Positions 8,542 through 18,739 of a stretch of DNA of 64,000 nt are shown piece by piece. A program made the translations under genes and the position numbers. Position 1 is the first letter of the stretch; each line of letters opens with the position of its first letter. The notes under the pieces are model-generated. The model worked only from the letters and a program-made list of their open reading frames with translations. It did not search any database and had not been told where the DNA came from. This DNA comes from Zhongshania sp. (GTDB lineage Bacteria; Pseudomonadota; Gammaproteobacteria; Pseudomonadales; Spongiibacteraceae), in assembly GCF_029212375.1 (NCBI RefSeq), contig NZ_JARGNU010000001.1, positions 248,001 to 312,000 on the forward strand. The letters are read 5' to 3'.

Positions 8542-9018
8542 ATGGCGGTGAAGTGTCAGTTTGACTGCGAAGTAGACGAAGTTTGGGCCTTGTTGTGCGA
8601 CCCTGATTTTAGGGTGGAGCGGTGTGTTGCGCTTGGTGAGTTGAGTGCCGACTGTGACGTTGACGAGGGTGACGAGCAAGTTACTGTTCGTATGCACAGA
8701 GAGGTGGTTCGCGATTTGCCATCGGTGCTGGCTAGAATTTTTAATGCCAAGCAAACTTTAGACTTTGTTGAAAAATGGCAACGGCAAGCCGATGGTTGGG
8801 CCGGTATCTTATCAATTACAATAAAGGGGCAGCCGGTTGAGTTAGGTGCTAAATGTTCGCTATTGGCTACCCCTACTGGCTGTGAGTATGTCGTTGCTCA
8901 CCACTGTAAGGCTAAAATCCCACTTGTCGGTGGTAAAGTAGAAAAATTCGTTTTGGCACAAACTGACGCTGGCGCTGTTGAAGAGTTTAATTACTTAAAG
9001 CGTAAATTGTCTGGCTGA
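8542..9018 (+). CDS. DUF2505 (SRPBCC-fold) protein
   Basis: 158 residues, no signal peptide or membrane helix. Its pattern (polar N-terminal strand entering VDEVWALLCDPDF, a central WQRQADGWAGILSITIKG, and a C-terminal helix EEFNYLKRKL) matches DUF2505, a family related to START/SRPBCC lipid- or ligand-binding folds. The role is unknown. It has its own intergenic region on both sides and is convergent with dusC. Confidence 0.7.
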   Translation: MAVKCQFDCEVDEVWALLCDPDFRVERCVALGELSADCDVDEGDEQVTVRMHREVVRDLPSVLARIFNAKQTLDFVEKWQRQADGWAGILSITIKGQPVELGAKCSLLATPTGCEYVVAHHCKAKIPLVGGKVEKFVLAQTDAGAVEEFNYLKRKLSG

Positions 9019-9042
9019 TACCCAAAATAGCGTTAAGTAAAC

Positions 9043-10011
9043 TCACGCAGCCATTGCTAAATGGCTGCTGTGTTCTCCGATAGCTGCACTGAGATCAGCT
9101 GGAGTGTTAAGTCGCTTGATGCGTTCGAATAGTTGTTGTGCTTCTGGGTATTCACGGCGTAAATAACCGAGCCATTGCTTAATTGGCCCGCCAACATGAC
9201 GTGGCGCGCAATTCATTAAGCTGTCTTCAAAAAGTGCCTCCACTAGTTTCATTATGGTGCGCCAGTCGTGCCGTTGATAATCTTCGCCGCGCAATCGCGA
9301 CTTAATTTCGAGCGCGAGGTCTGGCCTAGCCAGCAAGCCGCGGCCAAGCATGACATGGCTGCACAGGCTCTGCTCTTTGCAGCGGGCGTAGTCCGCAGGG
9401 CTCCACACCTCACCATTGGCAATAATCGGTATTGTAGTAAGATCGTGTACTTGGGCTAATTGCTGCCAGTGCGCTGGGGGTTTATAGCCATCTTCTTTAG
9501 TGCGGGCGTGAATGGTGAGTGCGTTGGCCCCTGCTTCGCTTATGGCTGTGACAATGTCACGCAAGCGGCTGGCATCTTTAAAGCCCAGGCGTATTTTTGC
9601 GGTAACGGGAATATTGTCAGGAACCGCCGCGCGCATGGCCTTCACTATTTGGTGTAAAAGTTCAGGTTCGTCGAGTAATACCGAGCCGCCGCGGTGACGG
9701 TTAACGCATTTAGCTGGGCAGCCAAAGTTAGTGTCTATGCCTAGGGCGCCTAGACTTGCAGCCCGCGCCGCATTTTCTGCCATAGGCCCTGGTTCGCCGC
9801 CAAGTAATTGAATGTACACTGGCACCCCGCTGGGGGTTAGTCCGCCGTTCTCAAGCTCTGGGCAGAGGCGATGAAATACTCTGGGTGGCAGCAATTGATC
9901 ACTGACCCGAACAAATTCCGTTATACAGCGGTCTATACCACCCACTGCGGTGATTAAGGCGCGCATACGGGCGTTGACAACGCCTTCCATCGGCGCGAGA
10001 TGTAGTTCCAT
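9043..10011 (-). CDS. dusC: tRNA-dihydrouridine synthase, DusC type
   Basis: 322 residues, FMN-dependent TIM barrel that reduces a uridine (U16 for DusC) in the tRNA D-loop with NADPH. Signatures are LAPMEGVVNARMR at the N-terminus, NFGCPAKCVNRHRGG with the catalytic Cys (~95-100), TIHARTKEDGYKPPAHW and IIANGEVWSPADY. The Cys-Val-Asn-Arg-His-Arg-Gly-Gly segment and the length favour DusC over DusA or DusB, but the subfamily call is from motif memory only. Single gene, divergent from the GspC-like gene. Confidence 0.88.
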   Translation of the reverse strand: MELHLAPMEGVVNARMRALITAVGGIDRCITEFVRVSDQLLPPRVFHRLCPELENGGLTPSGVPVYIQLLGGEPGPMAENAARAASLGALGIDTNFGCPAKCVNRHRGGSVLLDEPELLHQIVKAMRAAVPDNIPVTAKIRLGFKDASRLRDIVTAISEAGANALTIHARTKEDGYKPPAHWQQLAQVHDLTTIPIIANGEVWSPADYARCKEQSLCSHVMLGRGLLARPDLALEIKSRLRGEDYQRHDWRTIMKLVEALFEDSLMNCAPRHVGGPIKQWLGYLRREYPEAQQLFERIKRLNTPADLSAAIGEHSSHLAMAA

Positions 10012-10139
10012 AGCAGGGTTCGTTGCGCAAAAGCACTATTGTATATCAGTGGTGGCTGCGGTGAAAAATATCTAGGCAGCCACTTACTGCGTAAAGACCT
10101 AAATTGGTTAGAATAGCGCGTGTTGAATAGGAGAGTGGT

Positions 10140-10904
10140 GTGTTGTTTCGAGGGTTGCAAGCACTGGGATTTGGCGTATTAACAGGGGCGCTGCTTGCGC
10201 TAATGGCGTGGCAATCGCCAGCGAGAAACGCGGTGAACGAAGAGGCGCTGATTTTTAATGCTGAAAATGCAGATTTATTTGGTGAATACCCCTATATAGA
10301 AAGCACACTGAGTTTGCAGACACTTGCGGTCGATGAGGGCGGGCGCTATGCCTTTGTTTATGTCGATGGGGTGCGGCTGCAGGTGCGCGCAGCCGAGCAG
10401 CTATTGCCGCCTTGTGTGCGACTGAGTGAGCTATTTGCAGATGCCGTGCTAATCGATAATTGTGGCAGTTACGCGTTATTGAGTTTAGCCGACGCCGCAG
10501 TTGGGAATAATGAAATCAATGTGCGGCCAAGTAGTGACGCCGAAATTGGCGTGGGTTCGCCAGCGATAATTGATTTGCGTCAAAACCCTGCGGTGGTGGC
10601 GTTGCTTGGCGATTATCGCCACCGCCTCTACACGCGCCCGCTTTCTCTGCGTGGCCGAATAAAGCTAGAAGTTCAAACCGACGTCACTGGTGGGCGACGC
10701 TATTACTTGGCGGTGGGCGAGGACAAAGTGTTGTTCAATTTGTTAGCGCTGCAAGCAGGTGATCGCGTAAAGGCGGTGAATGGTGTTGCGCTGTCGGCTG
10801 TTGAGGCCTTAACAGACATCTATGCTGATTTGTCAGAGCGAAATCAATTGGCGTTAACCTTAGAGAGAGATGGCCGCGATCGGGTACTATTATTGCGGTA
10901 TTGA
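10140..10904 (+). CDS. GspC-like inner-membrane protein with HR and PDZ-like regions, outside the gsp operon
   Basis: 254 residues with GTG start preceded by a GGAG ribosome-binding site at 10130-10133. One N-terminal membrane helix (~5-25) is followed by an HR-like beta domain (~50-125: LQTLAVDEGGRYAFV ... LIDNCGSYALLSL) and a C-terminal PDZ-like domain (~165-254: LLALQAGDRVKAVNGVALS). This is the architecture of the type II secretion clamp protein GspC, and the order of elements parallels the true gspC at 11674. It lies apart from the operon between dusC and rubredoxin. It could be a divergent or specialised GspC, or a PDZ periplasmic protein of other function. Confidence 0.6.
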   Translation: MLFRGLQALGFGVLTGALLALMAWQSPARNAVNEEALIFNAENADLFGEYPYIESTLSLQTLAVDEGGRYAFVYVDGVRLQVRAAEQLLPPCVRLSELFADAVLIDNCGSYALLSLADAAVGNNEINVRPSSDAEIGVGSPAIIDLRQNPAVVALLGDYRHRLYTRPLSLRGRIKLEVQTDVTGGRRYYLAVGEDKVLFNLLALQAGDRVKAVNGVALSAVEALTDIYADLSERNQLALTLERDGRDRVLLLRY

Positions 10905-11071
10905 AGTGCTGGATCGATACTTGCTTTAAAATACGCATCTTGTCGACGGTGGCGCTAATAATTCGCCCGTTAATTAGATAGTATACGTCTCGGTTTAGTT
11001 GCCAGTCGGTATATTGGGCAGCTTAAGTGGGCGTGATTGGCAGGCGCGAAGGATTTTTGAAGGAGAGTTGT

Positions 11072-11245
11072 GTGAGCGAATTTAAGCAGTGGGAATGTGT
11101 TATTTGTGGTTTGGTGTATGACGAAGCTGAGGGCTGGCCTGATGACGGAATCCCCGCAGGTACTGCGTGGGCTGATGTGCCTGAAGACTGGGAGTGCCCA
11201 GACTGTGGTATTGGTAAAATCTATTTTGAGATGGTTGAAGCCTAA
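11072..11245 (+). CDS. Rubredoxin
   Basis: 57 residues with the two metal-binding pairs CVICG and CPDCG and the conserved core AEGWPDDGIPAGTAW, all usual for rubredoxin, a one-iron electron carrier for alkane hydroxylases, rubrerythrin-type or oxygen-scavenging partners. Start GTG 11072 is chosen because AGGAG at 11061-11065 is correctly spaced; a GTG 45 bp upstream would add 15 non-homologous residues. No reductase or hydroxylase gene is adjacent. Confidence 0.93.
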   Translation: MSEFKQWECVICGLVYDEAEGWPDDGIPAGTAWADVPEDWECPDCGIGKIYFEMVEA

Positions 11246-11337
11246 GCGCTTTTTCCGACTAATTGAAAGGTGGGTCGTGCTTGCGGGCATGACCCTCTGT
11301 TACACTCAGTAAATATATGTGTTACTAGGGATTTGCC

Positions 11338-11508
11338 ATGAAGAAAACAATAACATTATTTGGTTTATTGGTGTCGGTGACCTTGATAACTGCCTGCGCG
11401 CCAGAAATTGGTAGTGACGCTTGGTGTGCGGGCATGGAAAACAAGCCGAAAGGCGATTGGACTATGACAGAAACCAAAGATTACGGCTCAAACTGCCTGT
11501 TTAAATAG
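11338..11508 (+). CDS. Small DUF3012 lipoprotein
   Basis: 56 residues. A Lys-rich start and hydrophobic stretch lead to the lipobox LITAC, so the mature lipid-anchored peptide is only ~36 residues. The mature part (APEIGSDAWCAGM, KPKGDW, YGSNCLF) matches the DUF3012 family with its two conserved Cys. Function unknown; probably attached to the inner or outer membrane facing the periplasm. It lies 165 bp upstream of the type II secretion operon on the same strand. Confidence 0.75.
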   Translation: MKKTITLFGLLVSVTLITACAPEIGSDAWCAGMENKPKGDWTMTETKDYGSNCLFK

Positions 11509-11673
11509 GGTGGGGCTTGTAGTTCACGTGTTTTTTGCTGAAGTACTCATCAAGCGAGTGCTGTTGCGCGGTGTTTAGGCCCTCAATGATTACGAAGGAA
11601 GATTGTAAGAAAAATGTCATATAATTCGGCTAGTATTCGGCGCTTCGTGACCTTGATGGGGAAAGTCTGAGAC

Positions 11674-12558
11674 GTGGATCAGTCTGTGACATTAATTAAA
11701 CTGTTTTCCCCTCGGTTGACCAAATGGTTGACGGCTTTGTTGGCGGCGGTGTTGTTGGCGACGTTGGCAGGGCTTTGCTGGCAATTGGCAGGAATGTTTC
11801 GCGAAGTGCGGTTGCCGGTTGCCGGCGCGGTAGATAAGCCAAGTACGAATACTGCTACCCAACAATACGATGTTCAGAGTCTCCTAGCGGTACCATTATT
11901 TGGACTTAGGCCGAGCAGCCCAGTTACAGGGGCCGAAATCCAAAAGGACATTCGCCGCAGCGCATTAAAAATCACGGTAACTGGCTTGGTGGCGGGCAAT
12001 GATGAGCGCGGTGTAGCCGTTTTACGCCATGGCAGCCAAACCAAGGCCTATGCCATCGGCGAGAAAATCGACGTGCCAGGTAGCGTTACTCTTTTGGCGG
12101 TATTGGCTGACCACATCATTATTGAAAACAATCGTAAGCAAGAAAAAATAGAGCTGGATCAAAAGGTCGCTGCGGCGGGCTTGCGAGCAGCGGGGGCGGG
12201 GGCTCCTCGTGCGAGTTATGCCGAAAACGTGGATTTGACCACGCCGGGTATTCGCGAATTAGTTGGCGACCCGCGTGACACTGTTCAAAATAGTCCCTTG
12301 CAGTTAGTTCGGTTTTTTTCAGTGAATCCGGTGATGGACGATGGCAAAGTAACAGGCTATGCAGTAAAGCCAGGCCGAGATGGTCGTTTGTTTTCTCAGC
12401 TATCCCTAGAACCCGGCGATGTGGTGTTATCGGTTAATGGGCAATCACTATCCGATATGTCGCCACAAGAATTAATGAAAATGATGGAAAACACCAGTTC
12501 CTATGAACTGCTGATAAAACGCGCAGACACCATACTCACCAAAAGATTTGATCTATGA
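11674..12558 (+). CDS. gspC: Type II secretion system protein GspC
   Basis: 294 residues. Short cytoplasmic N-terminus, one membrane helix (~20-40), homology region (~75-165, KITVTGLVAGNDERGVAVL) and a C-terminal PDZ domain (~205-290, LSLEPGDVVLSVNGQSLSD). GspC links the inner-membrane platform to the GspD secretin and helps select cargo. GTG start at 11674. A TATAAT at 11620-11625 could be the operon's -10 box, but no matching -35 was found. First gene of gspCDEFGHIJKLMN; overlaps gspD by 4 bp. Confidence 0.93.
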   Translation: MDQSVTLIKLFSPRLTKWLTALLAAVLLATLAGLCWQLAGMFREVRLPVAGAVDKPSTNTATQQYDVQSLLAVPLFGLRPSSPVTGAEIQKDIRRSALKITVTGLVAGNDERGVAVLRHGSQTKAYAIGEKIDVPGSVTLLAVLADHIIIENNRKQEKIELDQKVAAAGLRAAGAGAPRASYAENVDLTTPGIRELVGDPRDTVQNSPLQLVRFFSVNPVMDDGKVTGYAVKPGRDGRLFSQLSLEPGDVVLSVNGQSLSDMSPQELMKMMENTSSYELLIKRADTILTKRFDL

Positions 12559-14702
12559 AATCCATGTTTTTGAAAATCAGTATCGCAATTAGTTTGCTTT
12601 TTGTCCTGTCGGGCACGGCCCTGGCCGAACGCTTTGAACTGGATATGCAAAATGTCGATATTGGCGAGTTTATTGATACCGTTGCCAAGTTAACGGGCAA
12701 AACAATCGTTGTAGACAGCAGGGTGAAGGGCAAAATCACCGTGCAGAGTCACCGCAAACTCGATGCAGAAGAACTCTACCAAATATTTCTTTTGCAGCTT
12801 GGTGTCGAAGGGTATTCGGCGATCGAAGTTGGCGACGGCATTCTCAAGGTAATTCCCAACCAAGCTGCAAAAATAGAAGGTATTGAAGTTCAGCTTGGCC
12901 GTGGCAATACCGGCCGCAGTGAATCCATCATTACGCGAATTGCCCAGCTACAAAATGCCGATGCCGATGAATTGGTGAAATCGCTGCGGCCGTTGGTCGA
13001 CAACAAAGTCGGTGTTATTACCAGCTATGCTGACTCCAATATTATTCTTATTACCGATCGTGAATCCAATGTTCGGCGCTTGATGTCGATTATTAATGCC
13101 ATCAACTCAGTCGATTCACAGCTGATGGAAACGGTGGTTTTAAAGAATTCCTCTGCTGAAGAAGTCGAGCGTGTTCTTAGCAAGGTACTGTCCCAACAGA
13201 CCCGCAAACGTGGCGCGTCTAAGCCAGTGGTGGCGGCAGATTCGCGTACTAACACCTTAATTCTATTTGGTGACGATGAGGCGCGCAGCTATTTGCGACG
13301 CTTGGTAGCTGATCTCGATAGCGAGGTGAGTACCCAGTCTAATATTCGCGTGCAATACCTCAAATATGCAAAAGCAGTTGATTTGGCGCCTGTGCTAAAA
13401 AGTATTAGCGATACTATCGTAAAAGGCGATGAGGCCGCTGGCCGTCCCGCCGCAGGTGGTGCTTCCTCGTCATTGATAAATATTGAGGCCCACGAGCAAA
13501 CGAATTCTATTGTGATGTCAGGCAGCCCCCATATCATTACTGATTTGCTATCGGTAATTCGCGATCTTGATATTCGCCGCGCCCAAGTGTTGGTGGAGGC
13601 CATTATTATCGAAGTGTCAGATAATCGCGCCAAAGAGCTGGGTGTGCAGTGGTTATTTAAGGGCAGCAATGGCGGTAATCAACCTGCTGGCGGCATTAAC
13701 TTTGGCGGTGGTGCCTCAGGTAGTAGCAGTACACCTGGTATTATTAGTCTGTTGGCGGGTGAAGAAGTGGCTGCGGCGGCGGCGAGTGGCGTTCGCGGTG
13801 CTGCTATTGGTTTGGGAAAACTCAAAGACGGCGCTTTTAGTTTTGCGACCCTGTTAACCGCCTTGGCCAGCGACTCAGAATCCAATATTTTGTCTACACC
13901 TAGCTTGTTGACCTTAGATAACGAAGAGGCGTCTATATTAGTTGGTCAGGAAATTCCTGTAATCACTGGTTCGACGTCCAGCTCAACAAATACCAATCCC
14001 TTCCAGACGATTAGCCGTCAAGAAGTGGGTATTAAATTATTGTTCACGCCCCAGATAAATGAAGGCGATGCGGTACAGTTAAATATTGAACAAGAAGTTT
14101 CTTCTTTGAGCCCATCAAATGACGCTGCCGACGTTATAACCAATAAGCGCACCATTAAAACCTCCGTGCTGGTTAACGACGGTGCCACCATTGTACTGGG
14201 TGGTTTGATCGATGATCAAATTACCGAGCAGTCAGCAAAAGTGCCACTGTTGGGCGATATACCCATTTTGGGTCGCTTGTTCCGCTCAGATAGCACCAGT
14301 AAAGTAAAACGTAATTTAATGGTGTTTATTCGCCCCACGATTGTTCGCGATCAGGCTACTTTGTCTGATTTAAGTGCTCGTAAATACAATTTTATCCGGG
14401 CCGAACAATTGGTTAAAGCCGAGCAGGGTATTAATCTATTCCCCTTTACCGATCTTGCGGTGCTGCCCGAGTGGACGGGTATGGATGCCTCACCGGCAGA
14501 TATTCTGCCCCATAAACCTGTTCCGCCGCCGATGACACCGGCTGAAGAAGCAGTAGAAAAACGTGGTAATGCGCCCTTAGATAAACGCAGCGAGATTCAA
14601 GGCGAAGACGAGCGTGGCGAACGCACGCTTCATGTGAATTGCGAGGCGGAGGACGATTGTGCCAAGGCAGATTTAGTGAGTGTGACCGAGGCTTCACGTT
14701 GA
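12555..14702 (+). CDS. gspD: Type II secretion secretin GspD
   Basis: 715 residues. Signal peptide cut after about GTALA, then N0 ([18 protein letters not shown]), repeated N1-N3 domains, and the secretin barrel ending in the signature [16 protein letters not shown] (~575). It forms the outer-membrane channel through which folded proteins exit. The Ser/Gly-rich stretch near residues 375-395 is the usual N3 linker insert. A C-terminal acidic tail of about 100 residues beyond the S region is long and may bind a pilotin or GspC. ATGA overlap with gspC. Confidence 0.95.
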   Translation: MKSMFLKISIAISLLFVLSGTALAERFELDMQNVDIGEFIDTVAKLTGKTIVVDSRVKGKITVQSHRKLDAEELYQIFLLQLGVEGYSAIEVGDGILKVIPNQAAKIEGIEVQLGRGNTGRSESIITRIAQLQNADADELVKSLRPLVDNKVGVITSYADSNIILITDRESNVRRLMSIINAINSVDSQLMETVVLKNSSAEEVERVLSKVLSQQTRKRGASKPVVAADSRTNTLILFGDDEARSYLRRLVADLDSEVSTQSNIRVQYLKYAKAVDLAPVLKSISDTIVKGDEAAGRPAAGGASSSLINIEAHEQTNSIVMSGSPHIITDLLSVIRDLDIRRAQVLVEAIIIEVSDNRAKELGVQWLFKGSNGGNQPAGGINFGGGASGSSSTPGIISLLAGEEVAAAAASGVRGAAIGLGKLKDGAFSFATLLTALASDSESNILSTPSLLTLDNEEASILVGQEIPVITGSTSSSTNTNPFQTISRQEVGIKLLFTPQINEGDAVQLNIEQEVSSLSPSNDAADVITNKRTIKTSVLVNDGATIVLGGLIDDQITEQSAKVPLLGDIPILGRLFRSDSTSKVKRNLMVFIRPTIVRDQATLSDLSARKYNFIRAEQLVKAEQGINLFPFTDLAVLPEWTGMDASPADILPHKPVPPPMTPAEEAVEKRGNAPLDKRSEIQGEDERGERTLHVNCEAEDDCAKADLVSVTEASR

Positions 14703-14703
14703 T

Positions 14704-16188
14704 ATGTCCCAAGCCCTAACGTATGCCTTTGCCCGCAGTAACCGCGTTCTTGTTGAAGAGAGCGCCAGCGGGGAATTAACACTGCTGTGCTGCAAGCAAA
14801 CTCCACCCGCTGCGCTTGCCGAAGTGCAACGGGTTATTGCCAAGCCCTTGCTGTTTAGCTTGTGTGAAGAGAAGTTTCTGCAAGACAAAATTAATGAGAC
14901 CTTTCAGCGTCAGCAGGGCGATGCCATGTCGGCGATGGGTGATATTTCCAGCGAAGTGGATTTAGACCGCCTTGCTGAAGAAATACCCGAATCCCAAGAC
15001 CTGCTCGACGCTCAAGATGACGCGCCGGTAATTCGCTTAATTAATGCCTTGTTTGGCGAAGCGCTAAAGCGGGACGCCTCTGATATTCACATCGAAACCT
15101 ATGAAAAAACCATGTCGGTGCGGCTGCGGGTCGACGGTATTTTGCAGGAGGTGTTAACCCCGAGTCACCGTTTGGCGCCGTTGTTAGTGTCGCGGATCAA
15201 GGTCATGTCACGGCTCGACATAGCTGAAAAGCGTGTGCCTCAAGACGGTCGGGTGTCGCTGCGAATCGCAGGCCGCTCGGTGGATGTGCGGGTATCTACC
15301 ATACCGTCTAATTACGGCGAGCGAGTGGTAATGCGCTTACTCGACAAACAAGCTGCGCGTATCGATCTAGAGCAGCTGGGCATGCCGCCGCGCACCCTCG
15401 ATACCCTCAAAGATTTGTTGCAGCAACCCAACGGTATTATTTTGGTTACTGGTCCAACCGGCTCCGGTAAAACCACGACCTTGTATGCAGGCTTGATGGC
15501 ACTCAATGATCGACGCCGGAATATTCTCACCGTTGAAGATCCCGTGGAATACGATATTGAAGGCATTGGCCAGACACAGGTTCACGCTAAGGTCGGTATG
15601 ACCTTTGCGCGGGGCTTGCGCGCTATTTTGCGTCAAGATCCCGATGTGGTGATGCTCGGCGAAATTCGGGACCAAGAAACCGCCGAGATCGCCGTGCAAG
15701 CGTCCTTAACTGGTCACTTGGTGTTGTCGACCTTGCACACCAATACCGCGGTGGGCGCGGTGACGCGCTTGGTCGATATCGGCGTAGAACCGTATTTGAT
15801 CGCCTCTAGTTTGAAAGGCGTACTCGCTCAGCGCTTGGTTAGAAAATTATGCCAAAGCTGCCGTCATCCCATTGTGCTGGATAAATCTGAGGCGCGCTTG
15901 CTGGGTGACCCGAGCTTAGAAGGGCGTGACGCTTTCAATGCCGCCGGTTGCGATGAGTGTCAGCAAACCGGTTACCGCGGCCGTCAGGGTGTTTACGAGC
16001 TGTTGGTTATCGACCGCGAAGTCGCCGAGCTGATTCATAATCGCGCTGGCGAGCAAGACATTTTGCGTCAGGTTGGCGATCATATGCCCTCCTTGATGGG
16101 CGAGGGCCGTCGCTTAGTGTTAGACGGCCAAACCAGTCTTGACGAGTTATTGCGCAGTGTTCGCGAGGGCAGCAATGCCGGCCTTTGA
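14704..16188 (+). CDS. gspE: Type II secretion ATPase GspE
   Basis: 494 residues. Walker [11 protein letters not shown] at 250, Asp box and Walker B ([16 protein letters not shown]), His box (TLHTNTA) and the zinc-binding tetracysteine Cys383/386 and Cys416/419. Hexameric cytoplasmic ATPase that powers pseudopilus assembly. It starts one base after the gspD stop and overlaps gspF by 14 bp. Confidence 0.96.
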   Translation: MSQALTYAFARSNRVLVEESASGELTLLCCKQTPPAALAEVQRVIAKPLLFSLCEEKFLQDKINETFQRQQGDAMSAMGDISSEVDLDRLAEEIPESQDLLDAQDDAPVIRLINALFGEALKRDASDIHIETYEKTMSVRLRVDGILQEVLTPSHRLAPLLVSRIKVMSRLDIAEKRVPQDGRVSLRIAGRSVDVRVSTIPSNYGERVVMRLLDKQAARIDLEQLGMPPRTLDTLKDLLQQPNGIILVTGPTGSGKTTTLYAGLMALNDRRRNILTVEDPVEYDIEGIGQTQVHAKVGMTFARGLRAILRQDPDVVMLGEIRDQETAEIAVQASLTGHLVLSTLHTNTAVGAVTRLVDIGVEPYLIASSLKGVLAQRLVRKLCQSCRHPIVLDKSEARLLGDPSLEGRDAFNAAGCDECQQTGYRGRQGVYELLVIDREVAELIHNRAGEQDILRQVGDHMPSLMGEGRRLVLDGQTSLDELLRSVREGSNAGL

Positions 16189-17395
16189 GTACCGTGCCCT
16201 CGACAGTGCTGGGGCCAATAAAAAGGGTATGATCGAAGCCGACTCTGGGCGTCAAGCTCGGCAGATGCTGCGCGATCAGCAACTATTTCCCCTCGAATTA
16301 AAGCAAACCCGCGACAAAACCCGCGCCGATAATGCGCGCAAGTCCTTTGGTGGCGCGCGGGTCGGTATTGCCGATTTGGCCTTGTTTGTGCGCCATTTGG
16401 CAACCCTGATTCAGTCGGGCATTCCCTTGGAAGAGGCGCTGGCCGCCACCGCCAAGCACACTCGCAAGCCATATCTAAAACGAGTTGTACTCGATTTGCG
16501 GGCGCGGGTACTGGAAGGTCACTCTCTTGCCGACGGTTTAAATGAACATCCTCGGGTATTTAATCCCGTATTCCGCGCCTTGGTGAGCTCCGGTGAAAAA
16601 TCTGGTGACCTGGGTTTAATTCTCGATCAATTAGCGGAATACACCGAAGACAGCCAAAAGCTGCGCGGCGTGATTGTGCAGGCGGCCTTATATCCGGTGG
16701 TGCTGTGTTTGGTTGCCCTCGCCGTGGTGGGCGCACTGATGAGTTACGTGGTGCCCAAGGTTACAGCGCAATTTGCCCATTACGACCAAGCGTTGCCGAC
16801 CTTGACTCGGGTTCTGATTACTTTGAGCGACGGTCTACTGGCTAACTGGCTGTATATTTTAATTGGGATTGTTGGTCTTGTGGCTTTCAGCCGCTGGTGG
16901 CTGCGCTCTCCCGAGCGGCGCTTGCAGGCCGACCGCGCTATATTAAAGCTGCCGTTGTGGGGCTTGCTAATGCTGGAGTTAGACGCCGCCAGAATGTTGC
17001 GGACCCTCGCGATATTAATGTCGTCTGGGGTGCCATTTTTAGAGACCTTAAAAGTTGCTTGCGACACCCTAAGTAATACTCACTTAAAAAAGAGTATGGC
17101 ACTGGTGCGCGAGCAGGTGCGCGAGGGCAAAAGTTTTAGCCGCAGTCTTCAGGATGAAGCGCAGCTTCCAGCGCTGGCGATTTATATGATTGCCAGCGGT
17201 GAAGCGAGTGGTGAGATGGAGGCAATGACCCAGCGCGCGGCTACTAATTTAGAGCGAGAGTTACAGGCGCGGGTGCAGATGTTCGTCAGCTTGTTTGAGC
17301 CGCTGCTGATAGTGGTATTGGGTGGCGTGGTTTTATCGATTGTTTTAGCGATAATGCTGCCGATATTACAGCTAAATAATTTGACACAGTTTTAG
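16175..17395 (+). CDS. gspF: Type II secretion inner-membrane platform protein GspF
   Basis: 406 residues from ATG 16175 ([12 protein letters not shown] is the classic GspF N-terminus). Two cytoplasmic GspF repeats (~65-190 and ~270-390) separated by membrane helices near 165-190, 215-240 and at the C-terminus ([19 protein letters not shown]). It is the polytopic platform protein contacting GspE. The GTG-like upstream extension inside gspE was rejected. Confidence 0.95.
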   Translation: MPAFEYRALDSAGANKKGMIEADSGRQARQMLRDQQLFPLELKQTRDKTRADNARKSFGGARVGIADLALFVRHLATLIQSGIPLEEALAATAKHTRKPYLKRVVLDLRARVLEGHSLADGLNEHPRVFNPVFRALVSSGEKSGDLGLILDQLAEYTEDSQKLRGVIVQAALYPVVLCLVALAVVGALMSYVVPKVTAQFAHYDQALPTLTRVLITLSDGLLANWLYILIGIVGLVAFSRWWLRSPERRLQADRAILKLPLWGLLMLELDAARMLRTLAILMSSGVPFLETLKVACDTLSNTHLKKSMALVREQVREGKSFSRSLQDEAQLPALAIYMIASGEASGEMEAMTQRAATNLERELQARVQMFVSLFEPLLIVVLGGVVLSIVLAIMLPILQLNNLTQF

Positions 17396-17404
17396 GAGCT
17401 AGTT

Positions 17405-17878
17405 GTGGACATATTGAAGGTAAAAGCAAATCGAAACGTGGCGTGCGGTGCTAAGCAGCGTCGGCAGTCGGGTTTTACGCTACTTGAAATCATGGTTGTT
17501 ATCGTGATTTTGGGCTTATTGGTTGCGGTGGTTGCCCCCAATGTTTTGCAAAACCAAGATCGCGCCATGGTCGAAAAAGCGCGGGCTGATATATCGGTGC
17601 TAGAGCAGGCTTTGGATATGTATAAACTCGACAACCACGTATACCCCAGTACCAATCAGGGCTTACAGGCGCTGGTGAAAAAGCCTGAGACCGGCAACCA
17701 ACCAAAAAATTATCGCAGCGATGGCTATATAAAACGCTTGCCCGAAGACCCTTGGGGAACGCCCTATGTGTATATCCAGCCGGGTGAGCACGGGCCATTC
17801 GATTTGTATTCTACCGGCGCTGATGGGGAAGAAGGTGGAGAAGATCTCGCCCGTGACATCGTCAACTGGCAGGAGTGA
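17405..17878 (+). CDS. gspG: Major pseudopilin GspG
   Basis: 157 residues. A basic leader of about 24 residues ends in the prepilin site SG|FTLLEIMVV, followed by the N-terminal helix and the G-specific region (YPSTNQGLQALV, DPWGTPYVYIQPGEHG) with the calcium-binding acidic loop near the end. It is the main subunit of the pseudopilus. GTG start, preceded by TAGGAGC at the gspF stop. A prepilin peptidase (GspO/PilD) is required but is not in this window. Confidence 0.95.
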   Translation: MDILKVKANRNVACGAKQRRQSGFTLLEIMVVIVILGLLVAVVAPNVLQNQDRAMVEKARADISVLEQALDMYKLDNHVYPSTNQGLQALVKKPETGNQPKNYRSDGYIKRLPEDPWGTPYVYIQPGEHGPFDLYSTGADGEEGGEDLARDIVNWQE

Positions 17879-18377
17879 GGCGGGGTTTTCACTACTTGAG
17901 TTAATGGTGGTTATTTTTATCATTGGCTTGTTGAGTGGTGTGGCTGCGCTGACTTTACCCTCTAGTGACGGCGGTGCCCTCTTGCAAAAGCAGCGCTTTA
18001 AATTGATTGGCAGTTTGCGCAGCGCGCGCGCCGAGGCGGTATTTAGCGGTCACAGTTTAGGGCTGCTATGGCAGCGGCAGCGCGGCGAATTCTATGTACT
18101 CACCGCCGACGGTTGGCAAAAAATTGTGCAGGGCGTACTGGCTAAGAATATTGAGCTCGATGAACGCGTGCAAACCGAACTGAGTGTGGGCGGGGAAGTG
18201 GTGAGTGAAGATATTGGTAAACCCTCCCGCCTTGATGAAAACGCCAGTGAGCAACAAACTAACCCACAGTTGGTGTTTCTGTCTGACGGCCAAATATCGC
18301 CCTTTGAGTGGCGGCTATCTACCAGTGGTGCCGAATCTTTGGCGTTTGACGAGCAGTTGACGGTTGAGCAGCCATGA
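17823..18377 (+). CDS. gspH: Minor pseudopilin GspH
   Basis: About 184 residues from ATG 17823, with cleavage site EAG|FSLLELMVVI. The reading frame is open well upstream inside gspG, and the start is uncertain: ATG 17823 overlaps gspG by 56 bp, while GTG 17835 and GTG 17853 give shorter, more usual leaders. GspH sits near the pseudopilus tip. The body is variable, as expected. ATGA overlap with gspI. Confidence 0.85.
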   Translation: MGKKVEKISPVTSSTGRSEAGFSLLELMVVIFIIGLLSGVAALTLPSSDGGALLQKQRFKLIGSLRSARAEAVFSGHSLGLLWQRQRGEFYVLTADGWQKIVQGVLAKNIELDERVQTELSVGGEVVSEDIGKPSRLDENASEQQTNPQLVFLSDGQISPFEWRLSTSGAESLAFDEQLTVEQP

Positions 18378-18739
18378 GCCTAATGTCTCGGCGCCGGCAA
18401 AAAGGGTTTACCCTCCTCGAAATTATGGTGGCACTGATGATTTTTGCCACAGCCGCCGTGACCCTAACCAAAAGTCTCACCGAGAGCGCCCGCAATATTG
18501 GCGCGCTGGAAGAGCGGCAGTTTGCCGATTTAGTTGCTGGTAATGTGTTAATTGATATTCTGCGTGACGGCTACGGCAATAATAATAGCGGTAAGGAAAG
18601 CATGGCGGGATTTGATTTTAAATGGCAGCGCAGTGTGGAGCAAACGCCGCATCCAAGTATCCGGCGCGTGGATATCAGTGTTAGCCTGCAAACCTCCAGC
18701 GATGTGCTTGCCACGCGCTCGGCGTTTTTACGTAAATGA
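18374..18739 (+). CDS. gspI: Minor pseudopilin GspI
   Basis: 121 residues, leader RRRQKG|FTLLEIMVALMIF, the short form usual for GspI. With GspJ and GspK it forms the tip complex that starts pseudopilus assembly. It overlaps both neighbours by 4 bp (ATGA). Confidence 0.92.
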   Translation: MSLMSRRRQKGFTLLEIMVALMIFATAAVTLTKSLTESARNIGALEERQFADLVAGNVLIDILRDGYGNNNSGKESMAGFDFKWQRSVEQTPHPSIRRVDISVSLQTSSDVLATRSAFLRK

